Assembly: GCA_963971285.1 (NCBI GenBank)
Contig: OZ020261.1
Location: 806,001 to 870,000 of the forward strand
From: Astropecten irregularis
Taxonomy: Eukaryota > Echinodermata > Asteroidea > Paxillosida > Astropectinidae
Reading direction: 5' to 3'
DNA: 64,000 nt
Made by a program: the position numbers and the translations under genes. This document shows positions 12,705 to 25,800 of the stretch, piece after piece; the first letter of the stretch is position 1, and the number at the start of each line of letters is the position of its first letter. The notes under the pieces are model-generated. The model did not search any database, was not told the origin of the DNA, and saw only the letters and a list, made by a program, of their open reading frames with translations.

Positions 12705-15700
12705 ATGGAAACTGATTTGACCCAGGTCAGTTCTTCAGATGCTCGATGCCTGAGTTGCAGCTATGTGCCAAGGCGAAGACGGATCTTACCTGGTAGGGAA
12801 CTGGCATTTTCTGAGGTTGCACTGAATGTTTATATCAAATTAACTCATTTCTAGCACAATGGCATGAATTTACATGTGTATGTGTAGTGTACTTAATACA
12901 TTTTAACTTTAAAAGCACAACAGAATAATCTGTTTATTTATAAGGCGCTTGGAGTTAGGAGGGCCTAATACAAGTTTCAATCTTAGCAGGATCTTTCTCA
13001 AAGGCTAAAGGAATGGGTGGGCAAGTATGTGGTCAGCATGTATATTCACCCCTTTGATCTTGCCTACCTCTACTCCCCATTGTTAATGTTCCCTTCTCCT
13101 GACCGCCCATCAGAGCCCACCATATACCCTCCCTCATGTCCCTGATCACTCTGACTGACCCCCCTTTAATTTGTTCTGATCCTATCTTCCATTTATGTGT
13201 CTTTATCTTTATCCTTAACCCTAACCCTCCTCAATCCTCCAAAATCCTTCTGGTGTTTTGGAGGATTTCGGAGGATTCAGGATATAATGTCATTTTCAAG
13301 TGAGGACCACTTGAGGAGTTGCAAGGATTCAGGATAAACGCATTTTTTGAGGTATGGCCACCGAAGGATTGTGAAGGATTCAGGATTCAGGATCCTCTCA
13401 TTTTGAGTATAAGTGAGATCACTGGAGGACTGTGGAGGATTTAGGATGAACGCAGTTTTTAAAGTGTGACCATTGGAGGATTATGGAGGATTCAGGATGG
13501 TACTCAGTAAAATGCCCCTAGGGGGTTAGGGTTTACACACTGTATGTATGTTCTTGTCCTTTTGTGGTTAAGTATTTGAGGGAGATCCTGCTAGGATCAA
13601 AATGTCAGGCCCTCCTCACTCCAAGCATTGTATATTTCAGGTCATTATTTGGGCTGATGAGCAGTGTGCAGCTCGAGCTCAGTCTATTACTTGTATTGTT
13701 TATAATAGGTATTAGTTTTCAAAATGCTTTTAATGTACCAATTATTTGTATGCATCTCTTTTTCATAGGAGATACTTTCTTTGATGATGGAGATCGTAGC
13801 ATCAATGTCGGTCCAAAGCAAATACCAGTAGATGAAGAGGATGAAGATGATCTTCACACAAGGTAATGAGATTAAATAGAAAAATAAAAGTATCACTTTA
13901 ATACTGAGTAATGACTAACTACATGCTTTCATAGTTTAATACATATGATGCAATGAAGTATTAAACATCATCAGGCAAGGTATTGGGCCTAATCTGGAGT
14001 CTAGACAAAAGGTGATGATTGACGAGTCAATGATGTAGTCAGCTTGTGTCTAATCTTCTGAAGATCAAAAATGTGGAGAGATTTAACCATACATGGGTGT
14101 TTTTCACTGTTTTCTCAAAACGTGGGCACCATATACATGTAGGACCGGAAATTTCACAGATGACTGTTCCTTCTGGATGTTTTTGTCCATAAATCTGCAT
14201 TTCAGTGACAAAAACCAAAGTATGAAACTACCTTTACGCAAATTGTCAAATAAACCAAAAGAGAAACTGAGTGATTTTTTATTTTGTTTTTATCCCACAG
14301 ATATCCACAATTCAAATGTCATATAATTAGATGTAGAGAAACGTTCACTACGATTCACTCGTACGAGGTTCATTACAATGGCGCACATAGGAACATCTGT
14401 CGCCATTGCCGACGGTCGTATCCGTCCAATCACCTGCTGGAGATTCACATCTTGGAGTCACATGATGCCTTCTTTGAGGTCATGGCCCAGAAGCAGCCAA
14501 TGGTAGGTGTTCATTTGGGGAGCTAGCTGTCAGCTGGTTAATGATTAGTTAATCTGCGTTTAGTATCAACATATTGCCATATCTTGTTTATTGCCTTTAT
14601 AGTGCCCCTGGTTATTGCCTTGGTTGGTGGCTGGTTGTTGCCTTGATGCCCCTGGTTATTATTGAAACCTTGGTGTCTTTGGTCTTTGCCTTGGTGCTTC
14701 TGGTCATTGCCTTGGTGCCCCTGATCATTGCCTTGTTGTCTCTGGTCATTGCCTTGGTGTCCTTGGTCATTGTCTTGGTGCCCCTGGTCTTTGCCTTGGT
14801 GCCCCTGGTCATTGCCTTGATGGCCCAGTCATTGCATTGGTGCCCCTGGTCATTGCCTTGGTGCCCCTTGGTCATTGCCTTGCTGCCCCCTGGTCATTGC
14901 CTTGCTGCCCCTAGTCATGTTATTCTGTGCCTCAGTTTTGCAGCAGTTTATATTGGAATGAACACAATAATGACCAATGATGTACAAAACCATCTTTTTA
15001 TTTGCAGTACCAGTGTCTGGTAGAGAGCTGTCTCGAGAAATTTGCCAATTCTCAGAGCCGTAAGGAGCATCTAATAAAGCATCATCAGTATCCTGCTGAT
15101 TTTCGATTCCAGAGAGGAATTTCCAAACCAAGGTAAAGATGGAATCCTTGAACCCTTCAGCCCAGGATAGATTTTGTTTTGTTGTAATACCGGCCTCATT
15201 ATCAGTCACCGGTTAAATAGAGGTCATCTGGCCAGGTCATACGTGTGCAGGGAGCTTGATATAATTGCAATAGACCTTATTCACATGCATCCATCTTATC
15301 ACCTTCCTTGTATACCCATTGGGAAAAGATAACACAATTCTAAAAGAAAATGGGTACCAGACTAATGGAATTCAAGCCTCGATTTGATTGCACTGCGTCA
15401 TATGTAGGATGGATGTACCTTGAAAAAGGCAAACAATGGTTGAATACGGCATGACAATAACCCAAATTCCATGAATACGTAATTGTTGTCATGGCAGCTG
15501 TGTTCGGTACTCACCGATTTGCTGTCTGCGCGATTATCTTTTCAAATGCAAATCGAAGGGGTAAATGTAACACAATAAGTGAATTTGGGGGGCAGTATCT
15601 TGTTGCAGACAGTACAAAATTTCGATATGCTTCACCAACTAGGCCTAAGTTTGCATTTTAACTATTTTTGTAACTACTTAGACTCAATCGTATATGGCAA

Positions 15701-16237
15701 TCTGTATCCTTTCGCTGATGCCACAGGCCAAAAGAAATTCCAAATTCAACTGAAGATGCTATGGACACTGGAGCCCCCGTGACAGACGACACACCCTGTG
15801 ACACTCCCCCTGTCACACACAGTGAGACATCACAGACATCATGTCTAGGGCAGCAACATGCAACTGAACACAGAAAACAGAGGTATGCAACCAAAACAAA
15901 AATGTATAGATCCTGCTAGGATCGAAACACATCCCCCTCTCCCAACTTCAAGCATTTTATTTATTTTAGGTCATTATTTTGGCTGATTTTGGATTGTGAT
16001 ATGCACTGCAATAATCATTGTAATTGTGGTATTTTAATGTCTATCACTTTGATTTGTATTGTGTTCAGGGTACCAGTTAACATTATGTTCGGTCGAGGAG
16101 GCACAAGAACATTTCAACGGGGACACCATAGAAAGCAGCACAAACAAAAACAGAACAAGGGGCAACCAGCTAAACAGAGTGACCTCACCACTACAGAGGA
16201 GCCAATGGAAGGCGAGCATCTTGGCGAGTTTTGTTGA
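12705..16237 (+). CDS. ZNF511: ZNF511-like C2H2 zinc-finger protein, six exons, 277 aa
   Basis: Exons are 12705-12792, 13769-13862, 14301-14502, 15008-15132, 15727-15882 and 16069-16237. All introns are GT-AG, phases agree, and the total of 834 nt is a multiple of three. The protein has three C2H2 fingers: C67/C72/H85/H90, C94/C97/H110/H115 and C131/C136/H149/H154. It also has the ZNF511 hallmarks FFDDGD before finger 1, LLEIHILESHD in finger 2, and YPADFRF just after finger 3. The C-terminal half is hydrophilic, with an acidic/Thr-rich exon 5 and a basic Gln/Lys-rich exon 6 containing IMFGRGGTR. Human ZNF511 is about 250 residues; its function is poorly known and it is presumed nuclear. The start is the least certain part. 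A pyrimidine tract and AG directly before position 12699 could be a splice acceptor, in which case coding begins further upstream. No AATAAA was seen close to the stop. Confidence 0.88.
13200..13500. repeat. GGAGGATTCAGGAT minisatellite in intron 1 of the zinc-finger gene
   Basis: Degenerate copies of about 60 bp contain GGAGGATT..GGAGGATTCAGGAT, alternating with GAACGCATTTTT-like spacers. The repeats lie wholly in intron 1. Confidence 0.7.
13584..13700 (+). repeat. Dispersed repeat family D with near-palindromic GATCCTGCTAGGATC
   Basis: The order of blocks is GATCCTGCTAGGATC, then GTCAGGCCCTCCT.ACTCCAAGCATT, then TTTCAGGTCATTAT, then GCTGATGAGCAGT. The same order is found at 15909-16000, about 18750-18810 and about 38140-38270, and in reverse at 12940-13000, 28670-28775, 51837-51920 and partly 52600-52640. 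It is a non-coding interspersed repeat of unknown class. The TTTCAGG block resembles a splice acceptor, so exonisation is conceivable but not shown. Confidence 0.65.
14610..14925 (+). repeat. 21-bp minisatellite (GCCTTGGTGCCCCTGGTCATT) in intron 3
   Basis: About 15 imperfect copies of a 21-bp unit lie between exons 3 and 4 of the zinc-finger gene. The long open frames on both strands here come from the repeat periodicity (21 is a multiple of three) and are not genes. Confidence 0.85.
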
Positions 16238-17469
16238 TGAGAGGACTGAGCAGGAGGTAATGAGCATGTCTAATGAATATTCATGATGTTTACTTCCAGA
16301 AGAGCTTATAGAAGCCATGCATAATGAAATGGGAAATCTCATGAATATTTATGAGAGAATTGAGGAGGCAATGAGCGTGTTTAATGAATATTCATGATGT
16401 TTACTTCTACCATTATGTATACATTATTTATTGTTGATGCCATGAATTTAAAAGAGGTTTTGGTGTTTTGTTTGTATTTTCTCGTTGTTTCGTTGTTGTT
16501 TTTAATATAATAATTGGCTATTTTGCATTGAATTTAAATTTGCACATTTGCTTATGTAATGTATTAAAATTTGAAGTACCTGTATTTTAATTTTCCACAT
16601 AGGTATCGTGCGTGTTTCATTGTGTCACTGTTGTTCTTCATCCAATTTGCATTTTATCGGACAAAATATTAACCCCTTTGGCCCGGGAAGCATCTATAGC
16701 GGTTCGCCTCATGGTGTGAGAATACTTTGCTAATTCCATTGAAGTACATATTGAATGGGGGTACTGTCTGGAACAACAACAGGTTCAATGTACCTTTATT
16801 GTCCAGAACAATTTGGTTATTGTGGTACACATGTACATTTACCCTTTTGATTTGAATAGAATAGATCTGCATTTTCAAGCAGGCTGCAATCTGTGAGTTT
16901 CGAACACAGCTGCTTTCATTGAGAACAGTCCGCATGGCCCGGAATTCGGGATAATTGTAAGGCGGTATTCAACCATAGTGTGCCTGCATTGTTTACACTG
17001 AGCTCCCTGCACACATAGCCCGGCCAGATGACCTCTATTAGGCTTGTGGCGGATAATGGAGCCGGTACAAGAAAAAAAAACACAAAAAAAACAGAAGGAT
17101 AATCATTTTGTCATGCATTGAACATGTTGAATGGGGGTACTGTCTGGAACAATAGGTTCAATGAACATTTATTGTCCCAAAAATGTGTTAATTGTAGTAC
17201 ATTGCATTTGAAAATATCTGCATTTTCGAGCTGACCGCAATCTTTGGGTTCTGAACACAGCTGCTTGCATAGATTACTGTCCACCTGGAATTCAGGTTTT
17301 GTCTGACGGTATTCAATCACTGTGTGCCTGTATTGTTGAGATCCCTGCACACATAGCCCGGTCAAATGACCTCTATTTGTCTAGTGACTGTTAATGAGGG
17401 CTGAAAGGGTTAACAATGGACGTATCACAATGTTAAAAACAGAGTTGGTGAAAGGTATATCCTTGTTAA
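16238..17469. repeat. Intergenic region with a diverged tandem duplication of about 400 bp
   Basis: Segments starting near 16735 and 17115 share, in order, TTGAATGGGGGTACTGTCTGG, a TTATTGTCC block, a CTGCATTTTC block, GAACACAGCTGCTT, then a conserved CCTGCACACATAGCCCGG..GACCTCTATT end (17006-17040 and 17345-17378). The end block also occurs inverted at about 15205-15260, in intron 4 of the zinc-finger gene. No coding sequence was recognised. Confidence 0.6.
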
Positions 17470-17826
17470 AGGTACAGTACAGGATTGGTAACATACCCAA
17501 ACAGACAATGTTCACAGATTTACGTATAACTTTCAGGGTATAAAGATGGTGCTGGTGGAAACATACCGTTAAAATATTTCTGCCTGAAATGGTATATTTA
17601 TTCAGAATTTAGTCAAACAAATACAGACAACAGTTTTGATCTCGGGGGTATTAAGATCAAAACCATTCTTTGTTTTATAAGAAAAATTGAGTCGCTATTT
17701 TCTTGTGACTCCGTCAGATGTCCGAATATCTAAAATTGTGACAGGTTCATCATTTCATATGTACATGTTGGATTAGACAAAGTGTGGGAGCTGTTCTGTG
17801 ACATTTACCAATCATGTATTATACCT
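17470..17826. mobile_element. MITE family B, near-complete copy, TTAA on the left
   Basis: It begins after TTAA (17466-17469) with AGGTACAGTACAGGATTGGT and ends ACCAATCATGTATTATACCT, an imperfect inverted terminal repeat. The centre holds TTTTGATCTC..GATCAAAACC, a hairpin core. The left internal block (AACATACCGTTAAAAT, CTGAAATGG, TTTAT) is shared with family A, while the right half is specific to family B. Confidence 0.75.
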
Positions 17827-18184
17827 TTAGGAAACCACCTCAGACCAGCAGATTGAAATCTTCATGTGGCTAGGCAGTGCGGCTCAACAACAAGAACCAA
17901 AGAAAGATTTCTTTTAGTGACTGGTTCTCAATTTATTTCATTCTGAGTACTTACAACTTTTACGAAATATACATCTTCTTTATTTCATTTATCCATCCTG
18001 AAAATAAAAAGAGGACTTTCCAGTCTTTAAGTACGTGACACTTAAAATTATTTATAGCAAAAATTGTAAGGCACATTTAGACGTGTGTTAATTTTAATCT
18101 CCAAAAGGACCCAGAGGTTGCAATGTACACTATTTTAACATTCTGACTTCCGAATCTCTTCACAAATTTGATAAACTTGCTTAA

Positions 18185-18538
18185 AGGCACTATCATACTA
18201 TCGTAGCATACCAAAAAGAAATCTTCACAGATTTACCCATAACTTACAGGGTTTAAAGATGATAATGGTAGAAACATACCGTTAAAATGTTCCTGCTTGA
18301 AATGCTGTATTTATCCAGAAAAAGTGAAAATCAAAGACCAAAAAACCCCAGTTTTGATCTCTGAGATCAAAACTGTTGCATGTGAACAGATACCGTAAGT
18401 GTTTTTCAATGTTTTCTCAAAACGTGGGCACTGTATGCAACTGGAAATTTTACAGATGACTGTTGCTGTATCCGTCTGGATATTTTTGCCTATCTGCATT
18501 TCTTTGACAAAAACAATGTATGGACTGGAATTAACTTT
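18185..18538. mobile_element. MITE family A copy
   Basis: It starts at TTAA (18181-18184) with AGGCACTATCATACT and ends with TGGAATTAACTTTA, a decayed right terminus. Internally it carries the family blocks for ATACCGTTAAAATG, GATCTC..GATCAAAA, TTTTCTCAAAACGTGGGCAC and CAGATGACTGTT. It is non-coding. Confidence 0.7.
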
Positions 18539-19448
18539 ATCTTCCCTGCTCTCATTTTGATTTTTTTTTAACTCGGTGTTACATCATTTTCATATTCCAT
18601 GGAGCGGAATCTTTGACGCACATTACAATCCTTAATAAATAAATCAATATAATATTATTGCTTAATTGTGTTGATGTTTTCTTTTACATAGATAAACAAT
18701 ATATATTCTATTAAGAGTTTTAAAGAGTTTTAGACTCTAAGAACTTGGTCCTGTTATGATCGAAACGTCAGACGCTTCTAAACTCCAAGCAGTTCATTAC
18801 TTGTATTGAGTTTTAAAAGACACAACTGAATTTTGCAAATACATGTATAAAGTAATATACAATCAAATGTCGCAAACTATATCCACATGCATCTATCCAA
18901 TAAATAAAGTTTACCAAAAAATAAATGCTTCCAAGGTTAAAAAGTCAGTACGTTTTCCAAACCAACCATAAAAATATCTATGAAATTATTCACTACTTAA
19001 GTAAAAATATAATAAAACCCAAAACCAATAATTACTTAAAGAGTAATAAAGACTGCGCTGAATACAGTGTGTATGTGATATACACAGTGTGTGTGAGCCA
19101 CACCAATACCTTATTTTGTATCCTTGTGGAGACATGGCTTTGTTCTCGTGTACTATGAATTATACTCTTCGAAGAGCAGAATTGAAATCGCTCCCCTTTG
19201 AACCAGAATCACTTTCCTGCGTTGAAATCTCTAGAGAAAGTACCTTATATAAAATACTTCTTTATGCGACAGATAAATATACCTTGGAAAATCCTCCTTT
19301 TTGAGTTAATTCAAAATATGGGTTTGGTGAAAACCTTGTAGAGACCTATACACCTTTAGAACTTCCCTGTAGAGGCATATTCATCCTATTGTGCTCGGTC
19401 TCCACAAGGCACCAGATAGGCCTATGCATTCACTGTGTGTATGTGAAG
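18539..19448. other. Intergenic, no gene seen; contains a family D fragment
   Basis: Apart from the dispersed repeat fragment near 18750-18810, nothing was recognised. The short open frames are AT-rich, lack domains and have no plausible splice partners. Confidence 0.5.
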
Positions 19449-19452
19449 TTAA

Positions 19453-19713
19453 AGGTAGTATCATACTTTGGTGAAAATTTCAGCCCATACGGTGCCCACC
19501 TTTTGAGAAAATCATGAAAAACGGCCACGGTATTTCTTAAGTGTTTTCTCTTTTATTTTTGATCTTTTAAAAGATCAAAAAGATTTTCGGTTGTTGTTTT
19601 ACTCATTTCTGGAAAAATGTTGACGGTAGGTTTCTACCAGCACCATCTTCATACCCTGAAAGTTATAGGTAAATCTGTGAACATTTCTGTTTTGGTTTCT
19701 TACCAAAGTACCT
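19453..19713. mobile_element. MITE family A copy flanked by TTAA on both sides
   Basis: Termini AGGTAGTATCATACTTTGGT (left) and ACCAAAGTACCT (right) are inverted repeats, and TTAA flanks both ends (19449-19452 and 19714-19717). The interior has the GATCTTTTAAAAGATC palindrome. TTAA target duplication is typical of piggyBac-type elements, so a piggyBac-related origin is an inference. Confidence 0.8.
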
Positions 19714-19893
19714 TTAACATAGCCGAGTGTCACACACACACATTAATTGTCTCCCCAAAAATGAGCACCAGCGTATGACACACAATTTGTATCAGACACA
19801 GTCTTTCATCTTAAGTACTGAAAAGGCACATACAATAAGTAATCCAAAGCAATCCATAAAATCTATTTCACCATAAAGTTCAAAGGTTAAGGG

Positions 19894-22800
19894 TTAAAGT
19901 TCATCGTGATCGTTATTTACCACAACTGGCCCACTTGGTTGGTCAAGCACTCGAGCAAAATTTTTCAGCTTTTCAACATCGATGTTCTCAATTTGTTCTC
20001 GTGTCAGGAAGCCCTTCTTCTCTGTGTCAAAAGTTGCGAAAATCTGATGGGGAATTAAAAATAATTATTTAAGGTACATGATTGGTAAAGGTCACAGAAC
20101 AGCACTCACACTTTGTTTGATCAAACATAACTTGCTCAGCGTGACATGTCACATTTCTTAATGCAAAATCTGCGCAGAAGCCAGCTGCAACCTACGGTAC
20201 CATACCGAGCACGACTTGATAGGCACCAAATACACACGTTGTACGTACGACATGTAGGCTTGCACTTCCTGCCTGATTGCGAATTCGTGACTGTGTACTT
20301 TGCTGGTGCACGTTCGTATGCTTTGAATGATGTGGCGCGGATACCAATCGTGGAAGTTTCTGGCCATTTGGAGTGCATGATGCATCGTACGCGATATGTT
20401 TACGTCTTCTTTCGTGCGATCGTTGATATTGGAAGGCTTTAAACAATATTTTTTTAATCAAGTATGCGAAAAGTTTGTTTCTACTTGGCAAAATGGACCA
20501 AAAAACTACTGAAATTCACGACTGAAAGTATGTATTGTACAGTATACACATTCATTTCAGCCAAATCTAACAATCATCTATACATGTATATATAATGAAC
20601 ATATGCAAAATTAAACATTTCAACTCCAAGTTGTTTTGGAATTAGGGCCTGTCAAAGTGGGCGTGGTATCACCCTTTAAAAGCGTGTGCCGGTTCACGTC
20701 ATTGAAGAAACTGCGTTTTGAAATGTCCCTAAGAGCAACTTTAAAATAAGATACAAAGCGGAAACCAAATCGGAGAGGTGACCCGCAGCCCTATTGGTTG
20801 ATTTGACACGGAATGACCCACAAGCTCCCTAGTGGTGTGTAGAAACCAGTCCCTCTCACTGAAACAATCCTCTCACTATGAATGTAAACCTATAGAGCCT
20901 CTTACCTCGTATGCCTCAATAGGAATGTGCTCATCCTCAGCTGCGACCTCTTCATCATACTCTCCACTCATTCCAATGAAGTAATGTCCAAATGTATGCG
21001 CTGAGAGTTTGTCCGTCTCCCTCAGCATTGACAGGAGGTCAGTGCGGATATTCTCAGCATCCATGTAGCCAATCTCAATCACCTAGCGTCAGTTAAAGGT
21101 ACAATACATGATTGGTAAAGGTCACAGGACTGCACTCATACTTTTTCTGATCAAACATGTACATAAAATAATAAACCTGTGAAAATTTGAGCTCAATCGG
21201 ACATCTGAGTCACGAGAAAATAGCAAAAACCCGACTCGATTTTTCTGATAAAACATAAAGAATAGTCATTCGGACGAACGATCTTTGGAAAAGACACTAA
21301 ATCTTGATTTGCTTGAAAACCCAGCATCTGATAAACCAAGAATGTTTTTTTGGAGGCCTTGCAAATCCTATATATATGCTCCCTTTAATGATAATAATGA
21401 TGTACCACTTTTACAAAGTGCCCTCTACAATCAATGATGTATCGATGCACTTATTACTATTATCTAGCCCTGGTCCCAATTAATGTCATGGATACCGTTA
21501 CGGCCTATTTTTGTGCTTATGGGCACTGCCCTACTTTGCGTGAAATCTGTTTCATGGAAAAAGCAAGATTTTCTGTTAGCGAAGAATTTCTGGGGTAACC
21601 GTGATTATTTTCTGCTAAAGTGCTGTCATATGCATTCTGCAGAACAACCTTGCTTAGTTGCTTACCGTCACCATAAAGAAAACTCTCCCGTGAAATGACT
21701 AACCGTATAACCAAAAAAGTCTGCTAATGTAAGCGAAAATTGTTTGCTAACGGTAACGTATTCCATGAAAATAGGCCCTAGGCTACATTTGCATTCCTGA
21801 AACAATCTCTACTCACTGGGGAGTACCGGTATACAGCCTTGGCAACTGTAAGGCACACACAGGCTAATCAAGCACAAAGCTATCCCAACTCTCACAGATA
21901 CCCATTTACTCCTGGGTGAAGAGGAGCCATATGTGACAAAGCATCTTGCCCAAGGACACAAGCACCACTAGCCCATGGCTGGATTCGAACCCACAATCTG
22001 TACATTGACCACAAAATCTTGAGAACGAAACACTAGGCCACAGCACCCCTTGATCAAATGCTTTAAAGGTTTGTGTTCATCATCCCCTAGCAGCTGGTTA
22101 ATAACCGAATAATGGGTTGGTGCCAGCCTCATAATCCTTCCATCCAACTGATACAAGTAATATCATTGGAGCAAAGTGTCTTACTCAAGGACACAAGGAA
22201 CCATCAATGGAATAACCTACATACCCTGTCTCCTTTCTTGTAAGTCCACATGACTCTGACTTGGGTCAGGTCGGTGTATTCAAACGATGTTGTATTCTCG
22301 CAACCCGATCGGTTGAAAGTTGGCTCGGACGCGAAGAGGATTGTGGCCGATAAACTGCGACTGTATGAGCGGACTTGATGCAGGTAACCTACAATAAACA
22401 AAAACCGCATTCGGGTAATTTCATATCCTTTAACCCATTGCAAGTGCAACAAAAAATCAGGTTAACAGTTAACATGTGTATAACCTTCATCGATGCGTGT
22501 TCTGTGTAGGGCCTACTGGAAGAATAGCGTCTGAATAAAAGCATGCGTGGTATTGACAGGGGGTATTGCCATGACCACAATGAGAATCTGTCTATTAGCT
22601 TTTTCGACATGGCGATATTTATCGATATCGCGGTTTTCCAACTTCCAAGGCTTTTTATGAAATCACGCATTTAGGTCAAGCACGTACAATGGCTATTTTA
22701 GATCAAGTATGTGAAAAGCGTGTTTCAAAATGGACAAAATAACTGACTGAAATTCAAGTTTTCTACAGTTAACAATTTTTGGGTTGTTTAGCATGAGCCA

Positions 22801-25800
22801 AACGTTCGTCCCTTTTTTTTTCCCTTACAGTTTCGGCTAATTATAACGGATTGTGGAAATTTGTAACCGGATAATTAAATCCGGGTCGGTTAATTAATTA
22901 CCGGATAAAAAATCCCAGCACTACCTTTATAGTGCACTTAACATGGAAATCACACACAATATTTCTTGCACCAACCTGCAGGGATGTAAATACAGTCGCC
23001 AGGTTTCAACGTGGTCCAACGCCAAGGAACTTGGCCGACTTCTGAGTGCTCAAAGAGATTGATCATGTCCACGTCCATTTTGGAATAGCCGGAGCCAGTC
23101 ATGTGGTGCTATAAACATATAGAACAAATAGATCTGAATAAAATATAGCATGCGCATCATACAAACCATGTGATAGTGGCACTAGTGCATGCCTCTGTTT
23201 ACACAGCCAGGCGCAGTTCTAGAGCCAAAATTTTGGAGGGCTAGAAGAGCCATTATTTTTTGGGGGGCCTAAAAAGACCCAATATTTTGGGTTCTTCTAA
23301 CATGAGGACTGAGGAGATTTCCCCTCTAAAAACTCCAGCCTTTTCCAAACCAGGATTTGGTTGTTTAGAATCAGCTTATTGTAACATTATACATGTATCT
23401 GGTTAATCTCTTGAGGCATTCATCCCAACCACAAGTGCCCAACATCTCTGGACTAGACAGCCTTGTTTACTTCCTGTCAGATCTATTTTTAACGCACAAG
23501 AGGTGATCAAACTGATAAATTTTCTCAAATCTTGAGAAAAGAAATGTCTTCAAAATGAAATGTATAAGTTTTCGAAATATTTGTGTTCTATTTTTTGTTG
23601 AAATGTTGTAGATAAAAAGCATCAGTTGCTAATGAATTGGCGCATTTTATTTCCTCGCCCCTCCCCCCCCCCCCCTTTAAAAATTCCTGGGTCTGCTCCT
23701 GATAAATATCTGCATTTTGTTGAAAAAATGTCTGTAATTTTTACCCAAATTGCATTTTCCTACATAGTATATGTGTATGCTAGCTTTTTCGTTTGTTGCA
23801 TTTTTTTTACATTTTTCTTCCATTTTGTGAACTGTGGAATTTGAACCTACCTCTTCAGTGACACCCAATTGTCTTGAGTATTTGGGATCGATCATGATGA
23901 AGTCTTTCCTGCCAGCCAGGAGGCAGTGAAGGTTATGATCGGCGTCATAGTGGATGAGAGAAGAGGTTCCTCCGGTGCTCATCCAGAGGTTGGTCTCCAA
24001 GAGGCGTTGTTTGAACGTCCCACACAAAAGGCACTCTGGAACCTTATGGAAACAAACAAACAAACATTTTCAAATTGGGTGTGCATCCCATCGCTGCCAC
24101 CACATCCGTAATGGAAGGAGGCTTTGATCACCAGTCATTTCAATGTCATGGGTTTACATCCCACCACTGGCACCAAACCAGTAAGGAGGATTAAGTCAAT
24201 ACTCAATGGCATGGGTTCACATCCCACTGCTGCCACCATGCGCATGTCCATAAAGGTAGGAGAATTTAGTCAACACACAATGGCATGGGTTCACATCCCA
24301 CCGCTGCCACCATGCCTGTAAAGGAAGGAGGATTTAGTCAACACACAATGGCATGGGTTCACATGTCACCGCTGCAACCATGCGCATGCCCATAAAGGAA
24401 GGAGGATTTAGTCAAAACTCAATGGCATGGCCTTGGGTTCACATCCCACTGCTCTCACCATTCGCATGCCCGTAAAGGACAGAGGATTTAGTCAACACAA
24501 TGGCATGGGTTCACATCTCACCGCTGCCACCATGCCTGTAAACTAGGAAGGAGGATTTAGTCAATACTCAATGGCATGGGTTCACATCCCACCATGCCAG
24601 TAAAGGAGGGAGCTAGAATCTCCTGACACACCATAAACCCAACAGCTGTAGAACAGCTAATCAGAGAAAGCGAGCTCTATTCAAACAAAATATGCAACGA
24701 TCGGTAAAGGGAAGACAGAGAAAGTCTCTCTACAACACTGCTAGAGGGCGCTATCAATACCACTGGCGCAGACATGTTTATACACTGATCCGACGGAATG
24801 ACTTACCATCCGCCATTACTTCAGTGTCCCCTCCCACCTTTTGTCCAGCAACAAAAGAATTTACACTCCGCTGCACTCTATAATTAAAGGGTGTGTGTCC
24901 AATGATTAGGGGACATACACCCTGTAATATAGAGTGCGGCAGAGCGTAAATTATTTTGTTGCCAAAAGGCAGGCTGGGACACTGCAGTAATGGCAGGTGT
25001 TTCCTACCTCCATGGTCGTGCCGTCGGATCAGTGTATGCTTGATACTGTCTGCAGTTCATGGAGACAGCAACAGGTGTTGTGCAAATCTCAGTCCTCATT
25101 ATCATGCAGCATTTATTGATCATTTCCAGGGTAACCGGGAACAGGTGCAGGATATATACACGTGGCCTTATACAAATCAGCCACGATTACAAAAAATACA
25201 ATGTTATATTCAGAGATTGCACAACACATAGGCCTATAGACATGAGCATATACACAAAGCAAATTTTGAACCCGGGTTACCCGGCTATACAACTACAGCT
25301 CCAGTAATTTCACAAAGCCCATTCAAACAGCTGACTTGATGGGAAGTTGATGATGAAAAAAATGACAATTATTTCAGGAGTTTTATGCACAAACCATGAT
25401 TTTTATCAAGCTTTTTCTCTACTGTGGCAACATCATTGGTCTCATAATTACCTTGATAATACAGCAATTTTTACAATCATTTGATGATAATGAAATGTAT
25501 GTAAAACTGATGGTAAGGTACTTTCTGAACAAATACCTCAATATAAAAATCCCTACCGCAATATGATTTGCATTTTTTACTCACTTAATTTAATCAACAA
25601 CAAAAAATTTCAAATTTGAACAACCAAGTTTTCATTTCTTGGTACGGCAGTTAGAAAATCAAGCTTAAAAGCTTTAAAATGTAATTTCATGATATTTTGG
25701 TTTTTGCCAAAAAATGTAAATTTATGAGCAAAAATATGACTGCCTAATATCAAAATTGATTTTGGTTTTAATCTTTTCTAGATAAATACAGCATTTCAGA

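Noticed and set aside
14574..15023. Leu/Val-rich open frame of 149 codons
   Set aside because: It is a by-product of the 21-bp minisatellite in a zinc-finger intron and overlaps the start of exon 4 in the wrong frame.
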